This document shows positions 22,572 to 34,000 of a DNA stretch of 64,000 nt, piece by piece. A model generated the notes under the pieces. It ran no database searches. It worked only from the letters and a program-made list of their open reading frames with translations, and was not told the origin of the DNA. A program made the position numbers and the translations under genes. Every line of letters starts with the position of its first letter. The stretch's first letter is position 1. Origin of the DNA: Toxorhynchites rutilus septentrionalis (Eukaryota; Arthropoda; Insecta; Diptera; Culicidae); assembly GCF_029784135.1 (NCBI RefSeq), contig NC_073746.1:143968556-144032555 (forward strand). Reading direction: 5' to 3'.

Positions 22572-23868
22572 AAGGGTGTGTCACATCAAATTGCATCACG
22601 GAAAAAACGCTGTAGAAATTTAATTTTTAGGAATTATATCTTCAGCTTTCGCTTTAAAATCAGATAAGAGTGTATAGATCACGTTGGCCATGCTTTACTG
22701 TCAATTTTTCGTAAATTTGGAAAAATGTCGTCGAACGAAAAAGAGCGTCGTGAATTAATCCTGTGCACTCATTTCGAGAATCCGGAGTTGTCACATCGGG
22801 ACATCGGTAAGATGCTGGGAATCGTCCAATCCACGGTCAGCAGAGTACTAAAACGATACTTCGAGAACCTAACCATCGACCGGAAGGTGAGGAACGGCAA
22901 AAATAGATGCTCCGTCAGTGAAAAAGATCACAAGCGCGTAGTTAAGCAGTTTAGACGTGATCCGAGAAGTTCGGTCCGGGATGTCGCCAATAAGCTGAAT
23001 TTGTCAAGTTCATTCGTCCAGCGGACCAAGCAGCGGGAGGGCCTGCGTACATACAAGGTTCAGAAGGCTCCTAACCGCGACGAAAGGCAAAACATGGTGG
23101 GGAAGACGCGAGCCCGGAAGTTGTACACCGAAATGCTGACGAAGCCGCATTGCCTGGTAATGGACGACGAAATCTACGTCAAAGCGGACTTTCGTCAGCT
23201 GCCGGGCCTGTTGTTCTTCTCCGCAGAGGACAAATTCAACGTTCCGGAGGAGATTCGCATACAGAAACTATCCAAATTTGCCAAAAAGTACATGGTGTGG
23301 CAAGCGATCTGCTCCTGTGGAAAGCGGAGCGCCCCCTTCGTGATGACCGGCACGGTAAACGGGCAGGTTTACCTTAAGGAGTGCCTACAGAAGCGCTTAC
23401 TACCACTATTGAAGCAGCACGAGGGCCCGACCATCTTCTGGCCGGATCGCGCTTCGTGCCACTATTCAAAGGACGTGTTGGAGTGGTACGAAGCCAACGG
23501 GGTCACCTTCGTGCCAAAGGAAATGAACCCGCCCAACGCGCCGGAGCTTCGCCCAATAGAGAAATATTGGGCGATTATGAAGCAGGTCCTCCGGAAGAAC
23601 CCAAAAGTTGTCAAATCGGAGGCGGACTTCAAGAGAAAATGGATTTCTGTTAAAAAAAACTACAACCTGACGTTGTACAAAAACTTATGGACGGGGTAAA
23701 GAGGAAGGTACGAGCATACGGGCTTGGGCTCGAAGTATGAAAAATGGAAAACGCCAAAAGTTGTTTAATAGTTTTTATTTTACTGTCTAAAATTTTCAAA
23801 AGGATCGGTCTACTGGGCGAATTTCTACAGCGTTTTTTCCGTGATGCAATTTGATGTGACACGCCCTT
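22572..23868 (+). mobile_element. ITmD37E-type DD37E transposon, second subfamily
   Basis: 1,297-bp element between TA duplications (22570-22571 and 23869-23870). The inverted repeats of about 48 bp begin aagggtgtgtcacatcaaat, run through gcatcacggaaaaaacgctg and are near perfect. The termini differ entirely from the copy at 8348, so two distinct DD37E lineages are present. The transposase carries one frameshift near its C-terminus. Confidence 0.94.
22725..23740 (+). pseudogene. DD37E transposase, one frameshift near the C-terminus
   Basis: The first 312 or so residues are uninterrupted: helix-turn-helix region (LSHRDIGKMLGIVQSTVSRV, SVRDVANKLNLSSSFVQR), LVMDDEIYVKADF (Asp147 or 148), FWPDRASCHYS (Asp241) and RPIEKYW (Glu279). 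Thirty-seven residues separate Asp241 and Glu279. An A8 run at about 23653-23660 shifts the frame; the alternate frame continues KLQPDVVQKLMDGV to a stop at 23738-23740. The catalytic core is intact, so one indel is the only visible lesion. Roughly 45% of positions look shared with the 8479-9486 protein by eye. Confidence 0.9.
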
Positions 23869-25117
23869 TATTCGAAGCAATAGTGAATGAGAAAGTTTTT
23901 CAACAAGTAAAGAATAGAATAACGTGTATGCAACATGGCTTCTTCAAAGGCCGCTCAACTACAACTAAATCTCATTTGTGACTTTTATTTTGAATGCAAT
24001 GGAAAATGGCAAACACGTAGAAGCTCTTTACACTGACTTCAGTAAAGCACATGACCGCATCGACATTCCATTACTACGTAATACGTCTTGGAGATCAAAA
24101 TGTAGAGAAATGTGAAATAATTAGAGATCTAGGCGTCGTCCAGGACTGTAAACTCACATCCATAGAACACTATAACTCTGTAATCAATAAGGCAAATAAT
24201 TTGTCAAACGCTTCTCACATAACTTCTAGGACCCATACACAATTAAGCTTTTTTATATCATATACGTAGGGCCCATTCTGGAATAATGTAACATCGTTTG
24301 GAACCCGTATATGGTCGTACATGAAGAACGCATTGAGTCAGTCCACAAACAGCTTCTCTTATTTGCACTCCGTAAGTTGAACTGGACCTCATTTCCACTT
24401 CCTTCATATGAAGCACGCTGCATGCTCATAAACATCCAAGCACTAAAGGAACGTCGTGAATTTGCAATGCATTCTTTTGTTAATGATCTAATTTCGCAAC
24501 GAGTACAATCAGCTGAATTACTAGAAAAATTAAATTTCTATGTACCTGGGCGTCAACTGAGAACACGCAATTTGTTTCTAACCAAAACATCCAGAACAAA
24601 TTATGCAAACAACGCTCCTATCAATCGCATGATGCGTATATGCAATCAGCACTGCGAATTAATTGACACAACAATGAATAAAAAACGGTTAAAAAGAAAC
24701 ATGTACATGTACCGTAGTAATAATATTTAACTTAAGAAAACATTGTAACATTAATATATAAGTATGTAGTCTACATTTGTTTGACAAAAATGAATAAAAT
24801 AAAAAAAATATTAAAAAAGGTGTTCTTCAACGTTTGCAGAGACCTAGCAAAAACCTTATATCAGAAACACTTTTCTTAACATACAAATCTGAAACGATTT
24901 TTCCAAGCTGACGGAAATTTGTTACATTGTTTTGATTGATGCATGTGCCCGTTTTTTCATTCTGGATACAATAAGTTGTTTCGTGAAAAAATTAACATTT
25001 CGAATTTAGAAGATGGTTTGAATCTCAGTAAATAGCGTCTCAATTATATGCTATATAGCAAGCAAGCCAAACATGATGTATTTGAATATAGCAAGTTTAT
25101 CTGAGAATTATATTACA

Positions 25118-25665
25118 ATGCACAATGGTCCAGGAGATGCATTTAAGTGGAAATTAGCATTTAGAGCTCGATAGTTATTCTCTAAACAAAAACTGTCTTC
25201 GACAATGTTGTTACATATATTTTCATGTTGCCAAAAATAGGGTGACCAACATTTTCGATGAAATAAAAAATCTATCTTTCTTATCTTTATAGATAGAGGT
25301 AAACATAGTTCGACAATGTTGTAGTCCCAGTTATTTGAGACATCTTTGTAGAACAATGTTTTTTCCTATCTCTTGAAATAACCAATATAGCGCCTTTTTC
25401 CTAAGTTGCGTTGGGGTCACCATTAAAAAAAAAACTGTTTTTTTGCTCTAACTTTTATGTTTCAAATACAACCTGTCTTCAAAAGACTTTTAGAACATAC
25501 TGATACAAACATTTTGCGATGCAGAACTTGTCAATATCTCAACTTGACTCAAATTTATTGATATTTCTTCCCAAAAAAATACGTTCTCTTCAATAGCTTT
25601 CCATTCTTTCTGGGGCAGCTTTAAATGCTAATTTCCACTTAAATGCATCTCCTGGACCATTGTGC
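25118..25665. repeat. Short member of the foldback repeat family
   Basis: Begins gcacaatggtccaggagatg, continues through one full arm (atttaagtggaaattagcat, then aggtaaacatagttcgacaa, then gcgatgcagaacttgtcaat) and closes with only the last 45 bp of the opposite arm (tgctaatttccacttaaatg to ccattgtgca). It is therefore a one-armed derivative with short TIRs. It also supplies an empty-site reference for insertions into the copy at 57-61 kb. Confidence 0.8.
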
Positions 25666-27791
25666 AATGTAATGTGGAAAACAGGCCGCCATAATTAATC
25701 TTTCTATATGAATTTCATGTTGTTGGTGGACAATTTTTTCATCATCATGGTATATCGGGTGGAAAGTTCATTTTCAGCCACCACTCACAAAAATTACTAC
25801 TGTTGCTATTTACGGTGTAGGTGTATTCTAGAACTTGCCAAAATGCAATCAAGACAAATCACACGACCACGAGAGCCATCATCCTACCCCTCTAGCGCCC
25901 TTAACATGCAATGAATTTTAATATACATCTAACTCTTCCCAAAATAGAGACTCTTACAATTACAATAAAACTACAATTACAGTATCTTACCCGATGATCG
26001 TTAATGTAGCCGGCCTATGATAATGATACTTTATTTGTCATAGCATTACATGGCCTTATCACGATTAAAATTGTAGAGTTGAGAATCGCTCTCGGGCAAT
26101 GCTGTTATAAGCTAGGTGTTGAACACTGCTGTCCGTGCCCCAACGTTCATCATAAGTGAGGCAAAATAATCTCCAGACAGCCTTGGAAATCACGCACAGA
26201 TTTTTACGCGAACTTCCAGTTATTTGAATATCTTTTTTTTAAAGTTACAACTGATTTTCCTAGAACGAATGAAAGTTAAAATAATGATCACACCACGGTT
26301 AATTAATATATTCTCCAATTTCTTTAAAAGCGAAAAAATAATTATAGTTTATAAACAAATATAAAATAAATTTTATAAACAAATAATTATACTTTATAAA
26401 CAAATTTTCATCGTTGTGTTATTTTTTAGAAATAATTTTTTAATGTTCAGAATTTTTACATTGTACATGGAATAAATAACGCGGCTTTTATCCAGATATA
26501 TTGCGTCTGACCTTCGGATATATACAGCGTGTTGTTTTCATAGAGATATAGAACTTGAAATTGTAATAAATCAGAATGATGTAATGGCCATGTATTTGGC
26601 TATATCCGAAAAATAACTTTTGAACTTCACCACTTCTAGTTTTCTTGTAGGCGGCTCAATCGAATTTTTCACTGCAAAAAGCGCTTTCTAGAAATCATTG
26701 AACTGCATACTGTAAAAACTACCTTTGCATCGGACATTGATTGAGTAAATTTTATATTTCAGCTGTAATTTTCCTCCATTTCAGCGATTCGATAATTGTT
26801 CAAGTGGAACCGATAAGAGCAAAGGTTGAGATGAGATACTAACATGAATTAAGCTCAAAACGTACTTCCGAGCATCGCAATTGTCGTATTGCCACAGAAT
26901 AACCAAACGAAATGCCGTTACATTACTAAATCGCTTAAGACCAGAAACATTTTCGCGATAATTAATGTTCATAAAACGTAGTCGTTTTGTGTTCGGTCTG
27001 CAAGTGTTATATATCGCTGAATTCCACCCACCGTAATTTACTCTTCGGTCAATGTCCTTTGTGTTGTGCTGCACGGCGTCTACCAACGCTGGAATTAGGC
27101 GAATCAGAGTTATGTGATATTTACCCTTGGTAGATACTCAAATATGTAACCGAATATATCCACACGAGGCGGAGCCGTTAATGTCGGGATGTTTGCCTGA
27201 GAGAACGTGATTGTGCCCAGCTTAATTGATCTATCACCTCGGGATATAATATCAGACTGACAGACTTAATTTTCCTGGATTTATGTGTTTCCTGACAGGA
27301 AACACGTGTGATAGTCATTGAGCTAAAGTTGTACGCTAAATTGAGCCCATAAAGTTTACGACACGTTGGACAAACAGTTGATAAGCAATCATAATTATTT
27401 TAGGTATTGGTGTCCGAACTCTAGTTCCGATATGCTTTCATTACTTGCGCTTCAAAAAGCATTATTAGCATTGAAGAGGCGTCAAGATGACAAACAACAG
27501 CCTAAGGATTATTGCTAAGGTTATTGCTACCATGACTGACGTGTTTACTGAGTGCTATTTATTTTGTGATTCCCATAATTTCGGCGGAGTGGAATTCAGA
27601 GGAAGTGAATCTTTATCGAACTGGGAGCATCTCATTTTATTACAGCGGCATCAATACATTTGCCATAATTGACCAATGTTTATCGTTCTATTTATTAGCT
27701 TTCCTCTGTCGTCAACATCATCATCACCAACAAGTTAATTATTGACGAATGAGTCGTGAAGTCGAGAATCGAGAGACCCATCAAAACTAAA
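25666..27791 (+). other. 5' flank of the guanylate cyclase gene, no gene seen
   Basis: No ORF has recognisable domains. The first coding exon of the receptor cyclase follows at 27792. The promoter and any untranslated exon should lie here or further left, but I see no convincing TATA plus initiator pair. The text is AT-rich without clear repeat matches elsewhere in the window. Confidence 0.4.
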
Positions 27792-28055
27792 ATGGAGCTC
27801 GGCAATCAGGAAGCTCATCGTTTGAATCTACTGCTGTTAGTGGTAGCCAAAATGTCCTGCCTGCAGCTGTCCATTGGAACGTCATTCATATTCCTGCGGC
27901 AGCCGCATGCTGCCAAATGTGATTGTCAGCACATTGGTGATTACAGCAATGGTAGTGCGACGATGGCTTTGGCTTTTCCAGAGAAATTTATCTCCTCAGC
28001 TGGCGCGGATAATGAGGTGCATATAGGATTCCTCGCGGGATATACACATTCGAAG
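27792..28055 (+). CDS. Cyclase exon 1: signal peptide and first beta strand
   Basis: ATG in a good insect context (aaaATGG). An upstream in-frame GTG is not a plausible eukaryotic start, and the ATG at 27749 runs into a stop. The hydrophobic stretch [19 protein letters not shown] is the likely signal sequence. The exon ends [14 protein letters not shown], which begins the ligand-binding fold, with donor gtatgt at 28056 in phase 0. The next exon continues [14 protein letters not shown], the expected second element of this family. Confidence 0.85.
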
Positions 28056-31000
28056 GTATGTTGTGCTTCTGCAGAGGGAGGTATTTTATATACTTATTAG
28101 TTGAAATTGTTTAATTTGATAGTTGAGAGGATACGTCAAACTGATTTGATGCAACATATTTTTACCATGCTCAGGAAGTAATTAATTTGTGTCCCGACGA
28201 TAGTTTGCAATTTAGTTGCCTAATGTTGTTGTTTGTTTTCGAGGAACATTTTGTTGGTGTTGTAGTAGAACCGTACACAAAGATGTAGACGGATCTATAA
28301 TATTGTTTAAGTTTGTTAAGGGTTTTGTTTAGCTATTCCATAAGCGACATGGATGATTGTCTCACTGAAAATTGTAGCCTGAAACAACTTGCAGATTACG
28401 GAGTTGTGTCTGTTATTGGAATAGAATCTGATCAGCAACACCCTTATAAAATACTTTTAACAATTTGAACTATTGGAACAGGAATTGAGTTCCTTATCGC
28501 AAAATAATAGACTCGTATCTTTTTATTTTTTCATTAGGGAGCCCATTTTAATTTTAGGGTTGTTGGAAAAATATTTTTTTCCCTTTTTCAAAAAATTACT
28601 TTTTTCAAAAATACATAAATTCTGAACTACTAGACCGACTTAGATGAGCGACATATCAAATTAAAGCCAATGAACTAGTCTTCTTTGGAAAAGTACTGCA
28701 CATGCGAAAAAAAATATTTTCTTTTCCCAATTATTGATTTATTAGTTTTTCATAGTTTACACAACTTCGGAGCCAAGAGCGAAGTTTTATACTTTTTCTG
28801 GAACGTTTAGTTTTTGACGTAGGATTACGTCTTTCGGGAACATATTGGGGTACAAATTGAAAATCGAAAATCGAGCACATCGTGACACTGTCCAATTTCA
28901 AACGCTCATATCTCAACCATTTCATGATGGATTGATTAAATTTTTGGGTCAATCGATTTTGGTACTCCATAACAATTTTTTATATTGAAGAAAATAGTGT
29001 ATGTCATGAAACTAACTATCGAACAATTGAAAAAAACCTCAACCCCTATCCTAACGGAAATACCCACTTCTGATTGGTCGAATTTGACGACACATGCGGC
29101 CTAACAGAGACATCAAAACCAATCTGCCTGGGGGAAATCGACATTGCAAATACATAAAAGTAGGAGGAGCTTTTGTTCCTACCGAAATGTATTCCCTAAC
29201 AGAGATATGAAAACCAAGGTGCCTGGGGGAAATTTCATCCATACATAACGCAGGAGACATAACGCACACTTCAGCATTTTTTATCTGATACGCACCACCC
29301 AACGACTGTTCACCATCCTTTTGTCATCATCACTCGGTAAACACTGGTGGAGTGAACAAACAATACCCAACAACCAAACAAAACGGCCCTCTTCAGGGCC
29401 ACCAAATCATCATTAAAGAGGTTCACGATGTAATTCTTCAAACATATCCAAAATCAACAGATAGCCTAACGGAATCCTACGTCAACTATGCGGTCGTGTC
29501 TCGAACACAACCCTCCTGTGACTTTTTTTTACATAACTTATCTAAAAATTAGAAAGGTATTTTTCTTCGTTTTTGAGTTGTGATTTTCAAAAAAAATATT
29601 CTGCCCTTCTTTTTCAAAAATGACTGTACTAAAAACATTCATAACTTTTGAACTACTGGACCGATTCAGATAATCGAAATATAAAATTGAGGGCAATGAG
29701 CTAGACTTTTTGACTTTTTTACAAATACTACACCTGCGAAAAATTGTATTAAATTTCGTAATTATGTATTTGTATTTGTTTTCTATAGTTTACACCTGAG
29801 GGTTTTTTTTGCGAAAAGACAAACCAGTCAAAAGTGTTGAAAGTCACTATAATACAGATAAAAAAAAACTATCATTAGTTTGATATGCGGTTTTACTCCT
29901 CGAACTACACACGTGAGATTTCGGGGACGTGAGATGTGGGAGAGTAGTTTGATACACGCAAAATTGAGACGCTCTCATGCCAGAGTAGAGCCATTCAAAA
30001 CGGTTTATGAGGTTTATGAGATCATTCAAATATTCATATATTACGTAATGCTCTCAGGAAGAAAGGAAATCAATCTAAACATTTTTATGCAAACATTTTC
30101 ATGCAAATGACTATTTGTTACATGTTATGTAGGATAGAGGGAGTCTAAAGTAGTAGAAAAATGTGTTACGTAATATTAGAACGTTCCTTAGTTGCAAAAT
30201 TAATGAATTTGACTTGTTCTATGTCTGTGTATTCATAAATTACGTAGAATTACGTACTGAGGAACGAAATATGAATGATTTTATTCATTCATTATTATTC
30301 ATTCATACGGCAATCGCCGGCAAATAACGTCCGGCAAAGTTCAATAAATATTCAATTTTCACTGGCTTCAACTTACCCCAGGGTTGAAAAAACATGCTCA
30401 TGAACTATACGGAAAAAAAATCAGTTCATTTTTCAAAACCACTACACTTGATTATTATTATTTGATAACCTGACGTGCAATTTTGGCAATATTTTTGAAA
30501 AAATCAGTGTTTTCGAACCAATTAAGTCAGCGCGCAAAAATGTTTGTTTCGATTTCACGAACAAGGAAATGTAAACAAAGGCGAGGATTGCGTTAAAGCA
30601 TTCCAACATTCTGGTAATAAATCTTCATATTCTGGTAATAGGTGTGATAAGGTGGGTTGAAAGGTATTATTTACTGAAAAAATATATATCACGTTCCGTT
30701 TCAACTTACCCCGTATTTCAACTTGCTCCGGTATACCTTATATCATTTGTATAGTATATAGAGGAAATGTGGTTAACATGAACAGGGTTGGTAAAATGAA
30801 CCGATACTCAAATTTCGATAATTCAACTAAAAACCAATCGATATTTCACGATTATCCTATTCTTAGAACATATGAAGCTATTTAAGACACCCTGTTATGC
30901 GTTAAACTATCGCACGTAGAAAAAAAACAGCAATTTCTCTCACGGTAGCTATTCGGATGTAATTTTGCGCGCATCGTGTTTAACCCTCCTGTACTCGCGT

Positions 31001-34000
31001 GCAAAATCATAACACGTATACTCGCGCACGGTGTCACAGACCGAAATTGAACTTCTCTGTAATGTTGCCATTGTGTATTTTTCAGGCTTCATTGGCGTTT
31101 ATTTAAAGAGGAGGGTATTATTAAATGAAAAAACTCCGAAAAATATGTTTTCTTCGTCTTCATTATGTTTTAATAGATAATCTAATTCAGCCTCCTCAAA
31201 ACAGAGAAATTTTTGATACTCCGACACAAATCCGAAATTCGAATTTTCTCTGTTATTAATTAAAAGTAAGCAACTGAATATAATTCATGGTTTATAAATA
31301 GCTATAAAATAACATAAAAACGTATTTATCGATTGTGGTTTCATTGTAGTTAGAATCAGAACATAGCATAACTGCATGATCGAAACAAACATATTTTTTA
31401 CATTCCATGCAGTAGTTGCGTGTTTTTCGGGTCTTTTATCGAAGAGAAGAATGTATAACGACCTTCTAGAATCACCAGATGATAAAGGTTCTGGAATATA
31501 AAGTTTGCATATTTCTAATATTCTTTGTCTCTGTATTCTCGGTAAACTAAGAATTAATGCCTTTTTTAGGATGGGGCATAAAATGATGATATGATATGAT
31601 TTCTAGGAACTTCCTGTTCTTTTTCTTGTTTTCTTGTCGATAATGTTCATTATAAAAAAAATATTCCCGAAACTGTAACTGTTCAAAATTACCAATAGCC
31701 ACCGATTAGTTTATAGTTTACTGTTTACAATTCTTCCACAACTGAAATTATTTCACAAGTGTGTATATGTATGACCATTATATTTAGCAAATAACTATAC
31801 GAAAGCCAAATATTTATATGTTGTCTTTGAACGTATGAATCTAACGACGAATATATCGACGAATAGTTTATATATGGATCCGTTCAATACAGTTACAAAA
31901 GGGACTGAAATCAAATAAGAATAGTCCGGTTATGATCTTATGCATTATATTCAATAAAAATTCCACGCCACTAACATTTCATTCAACAATATTATAGAAT
32001 ATGAAAAAAGGCACTTGTCCAAAAAAATTACTCCTACACTCGCGTCGGTGTGTCAGACCGAAAGTGTTAAAAAAGTGGCACACGTCCCCTTTGTACCAAC
32101 ACATGCGATACGCTAAACGATGACGAACGACGAATAACGAAGCTAGAGAGAATCGCAAAGTTGTAGTGTTGATATTTTCTGAGAAATGAACGAATTATTG
32201 ATTTCTCGGTCTGGCAGACCAATGCGCGAGTATAGGAGTGTTAAGGAATTTCCTGTGAAATTTAAGTTATTAGAACTGTTGTCTTCGACAAATTATCAGT
32301 TTGGACGACTGTTCACATATTCGATTAGAGGTGAACAGATATTCGGTTTGATTTCAGCGATTAATTCGCATTCGAAATTACTTTGATGTTTAGGGCAAAA
32401 TGAGCCACCACCGGAAAACGACTTTCAATGTTATGTTTTCTGGAGCTGATATACCTCATCACACGTTGCCCTTCAAGGTGTTTCTTTTTGGCTTTGACCC
32501 TGGGAAAATATGCCACTCCAAACAAACCTAATCCTCAATATGTGAAGCGTTGTGTGTTTCTTACTACGTTTTTGTACGTATGAGAAAATTCTAATTACTA
32601 CTCTAGGTGAATAGGCTCAGATTATTTCATGGATATACCTAATTTCTCAACAATGGTTCAAACAAATTTGGACATGAAACAACGTATAAATCTAGTCTAT
32701 TTAACATGTTATGTACTGGTGTTCATTTTACCATCACCAGGTGATTATTTTAACCGCACACTAAAAAATGTTCGATTTTACAACTTTTCTTTTAAAGAAA
32801 TATGTACTATTTTTATTTCTTAGAATAAAAACCATTTGATAACTTAAACAACAATTAGTTAAGCTATAATATTCTTCGAAGAACGGATATTGTAGCGGTA
32901 TGTGGACGCAGTAAATGGAGATATCCCTTAGGGTGTTCATTTTAACCGCATTTCCCCTAAGCTATAGCAATATAAGAGCAATATGAGCGAGCGAAACAAG
33001 TGGCACATTGCAAATAAGCACGCATTAGAAAACACTTTCCAACTTCATTTCATAATGAGGTGTAATATTATCACGCATTTTTGCAACAGCACCAGTGGCT
33101 ATGTGGAAAACGTGGTCGTCCAAAAAAATTTCGAATTCCAGTCGGCCTTGATTGGATCCCCGTTGACATCGTTTGGATTTTTTCGAGTACAATCCCAAGT
33201 TGACGTTCAGTCTGAGAGAAAGAGATTTCTGCTCCCATACAAAGAAACATTTCAAAGCTTCTACGAGGGTCACTATTTATATTTCGGGAATAGGAACAAA
33301 AACAAATAGTTAAGCTGCGAATATATTTTTATTGTTTTTCAAAGTACTCGCCACGATGATCGATACACTTTTGCATGCGCTTAAACCAATTTTCAAAGCA
33401 TTTATTCCAATCGGCACGAGCCTTTTTTTTGAGCGATTGTCAAATTATGTGGGATCCAACGTGAACATAATTTTCGCACAACTAAGTGTTCATGTAAAAC
33501 ACAATACGTTACATGACGATCTTGCTTAATCATTTCGTGCACAGCATCGATGTTTTCTGGCACTACAGTCGATTTTGGACGACCTTCACGAAACTCGTCG
33601 GACAGCGAACTACGACCACGATTGAATTCACTATACCAGCGATACACAGTGGTTTTTGAAGGAGCTTCATCGCCAAAAGTCAAATTAAGTTGATTGACGC
33701 ACTCTTGTTGTGATAATCCACGTCGAAAGTCGTAAACAATCATCGCACGAAAATGTTCACGATTCAGTTCCATTTTTTTGCCGAGACCAAACTTTCAACT
33801 AAATATAAAATAAACAAATAGCGTCCGTATGACAAAATGTTCTGAGTACGTATATCGTCAAAAATGTCAAACTTTACGATGGAACCGTCAGATGGACTCA
33901 CATGACATCAGTGTTGCCAATTCCCGAAATATAAATTGTGACCCTCGTATTTGGTGCTTTTATTTGTTCATTTCACTCTTCAGCACACGAAAAGTTTTTT

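Larger units (their letters stand above)
22280..24730 (+). pseudogene. Reverse transcriptase remnants around the insertion
   Basis: The left part reads LSQQEICHALKKLDG, EPGPDGIAPVFL (then a stop), NMSLQTGIFPEKWNQSFLVP and SCIPKL. After the inserted element come FEAIVNEKVFQQVKNR, CMQHGFFKGRSTT and TDFSKAHDRIDIPLL. The text then jumps to LGDQNVEKCEIIRDLGVV, omitting the SGVPQG and YADD region. The C-terminal domain (24311-24730) reads LRKLNWTSFPLPSYEARCML and ends after CNQHCELIDT. Multiple stops and frameshifts. The start coordinate marks the first recognisable residues. Confidence 0.8.
22195..24815 (+). mobile_element. Deleted non-LTR retrotransposon split by a second DD37E transposon
   Basis: Body 22195-22571 plus 23869-24815, ending in an A-rich tail after gacaaaaatgaataaaataa. 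Removing the inserted element rejoins IPKL with FEAIVNEKVF, a normal reverse-transcriptase segment. It belongs to the same family as the element at 7.9 kb by its C-terminal domain. The 5' end, endonuclease and YADD box are missing. Confidence 0.8.

Noticed and set aside
27756..27791. Extension of the cyclase start to an upstream GTG
   Set aside because: GTG is not a plausible initiator here and the ATG at 27792 has a good insect context and starts directly before a signal peptide.
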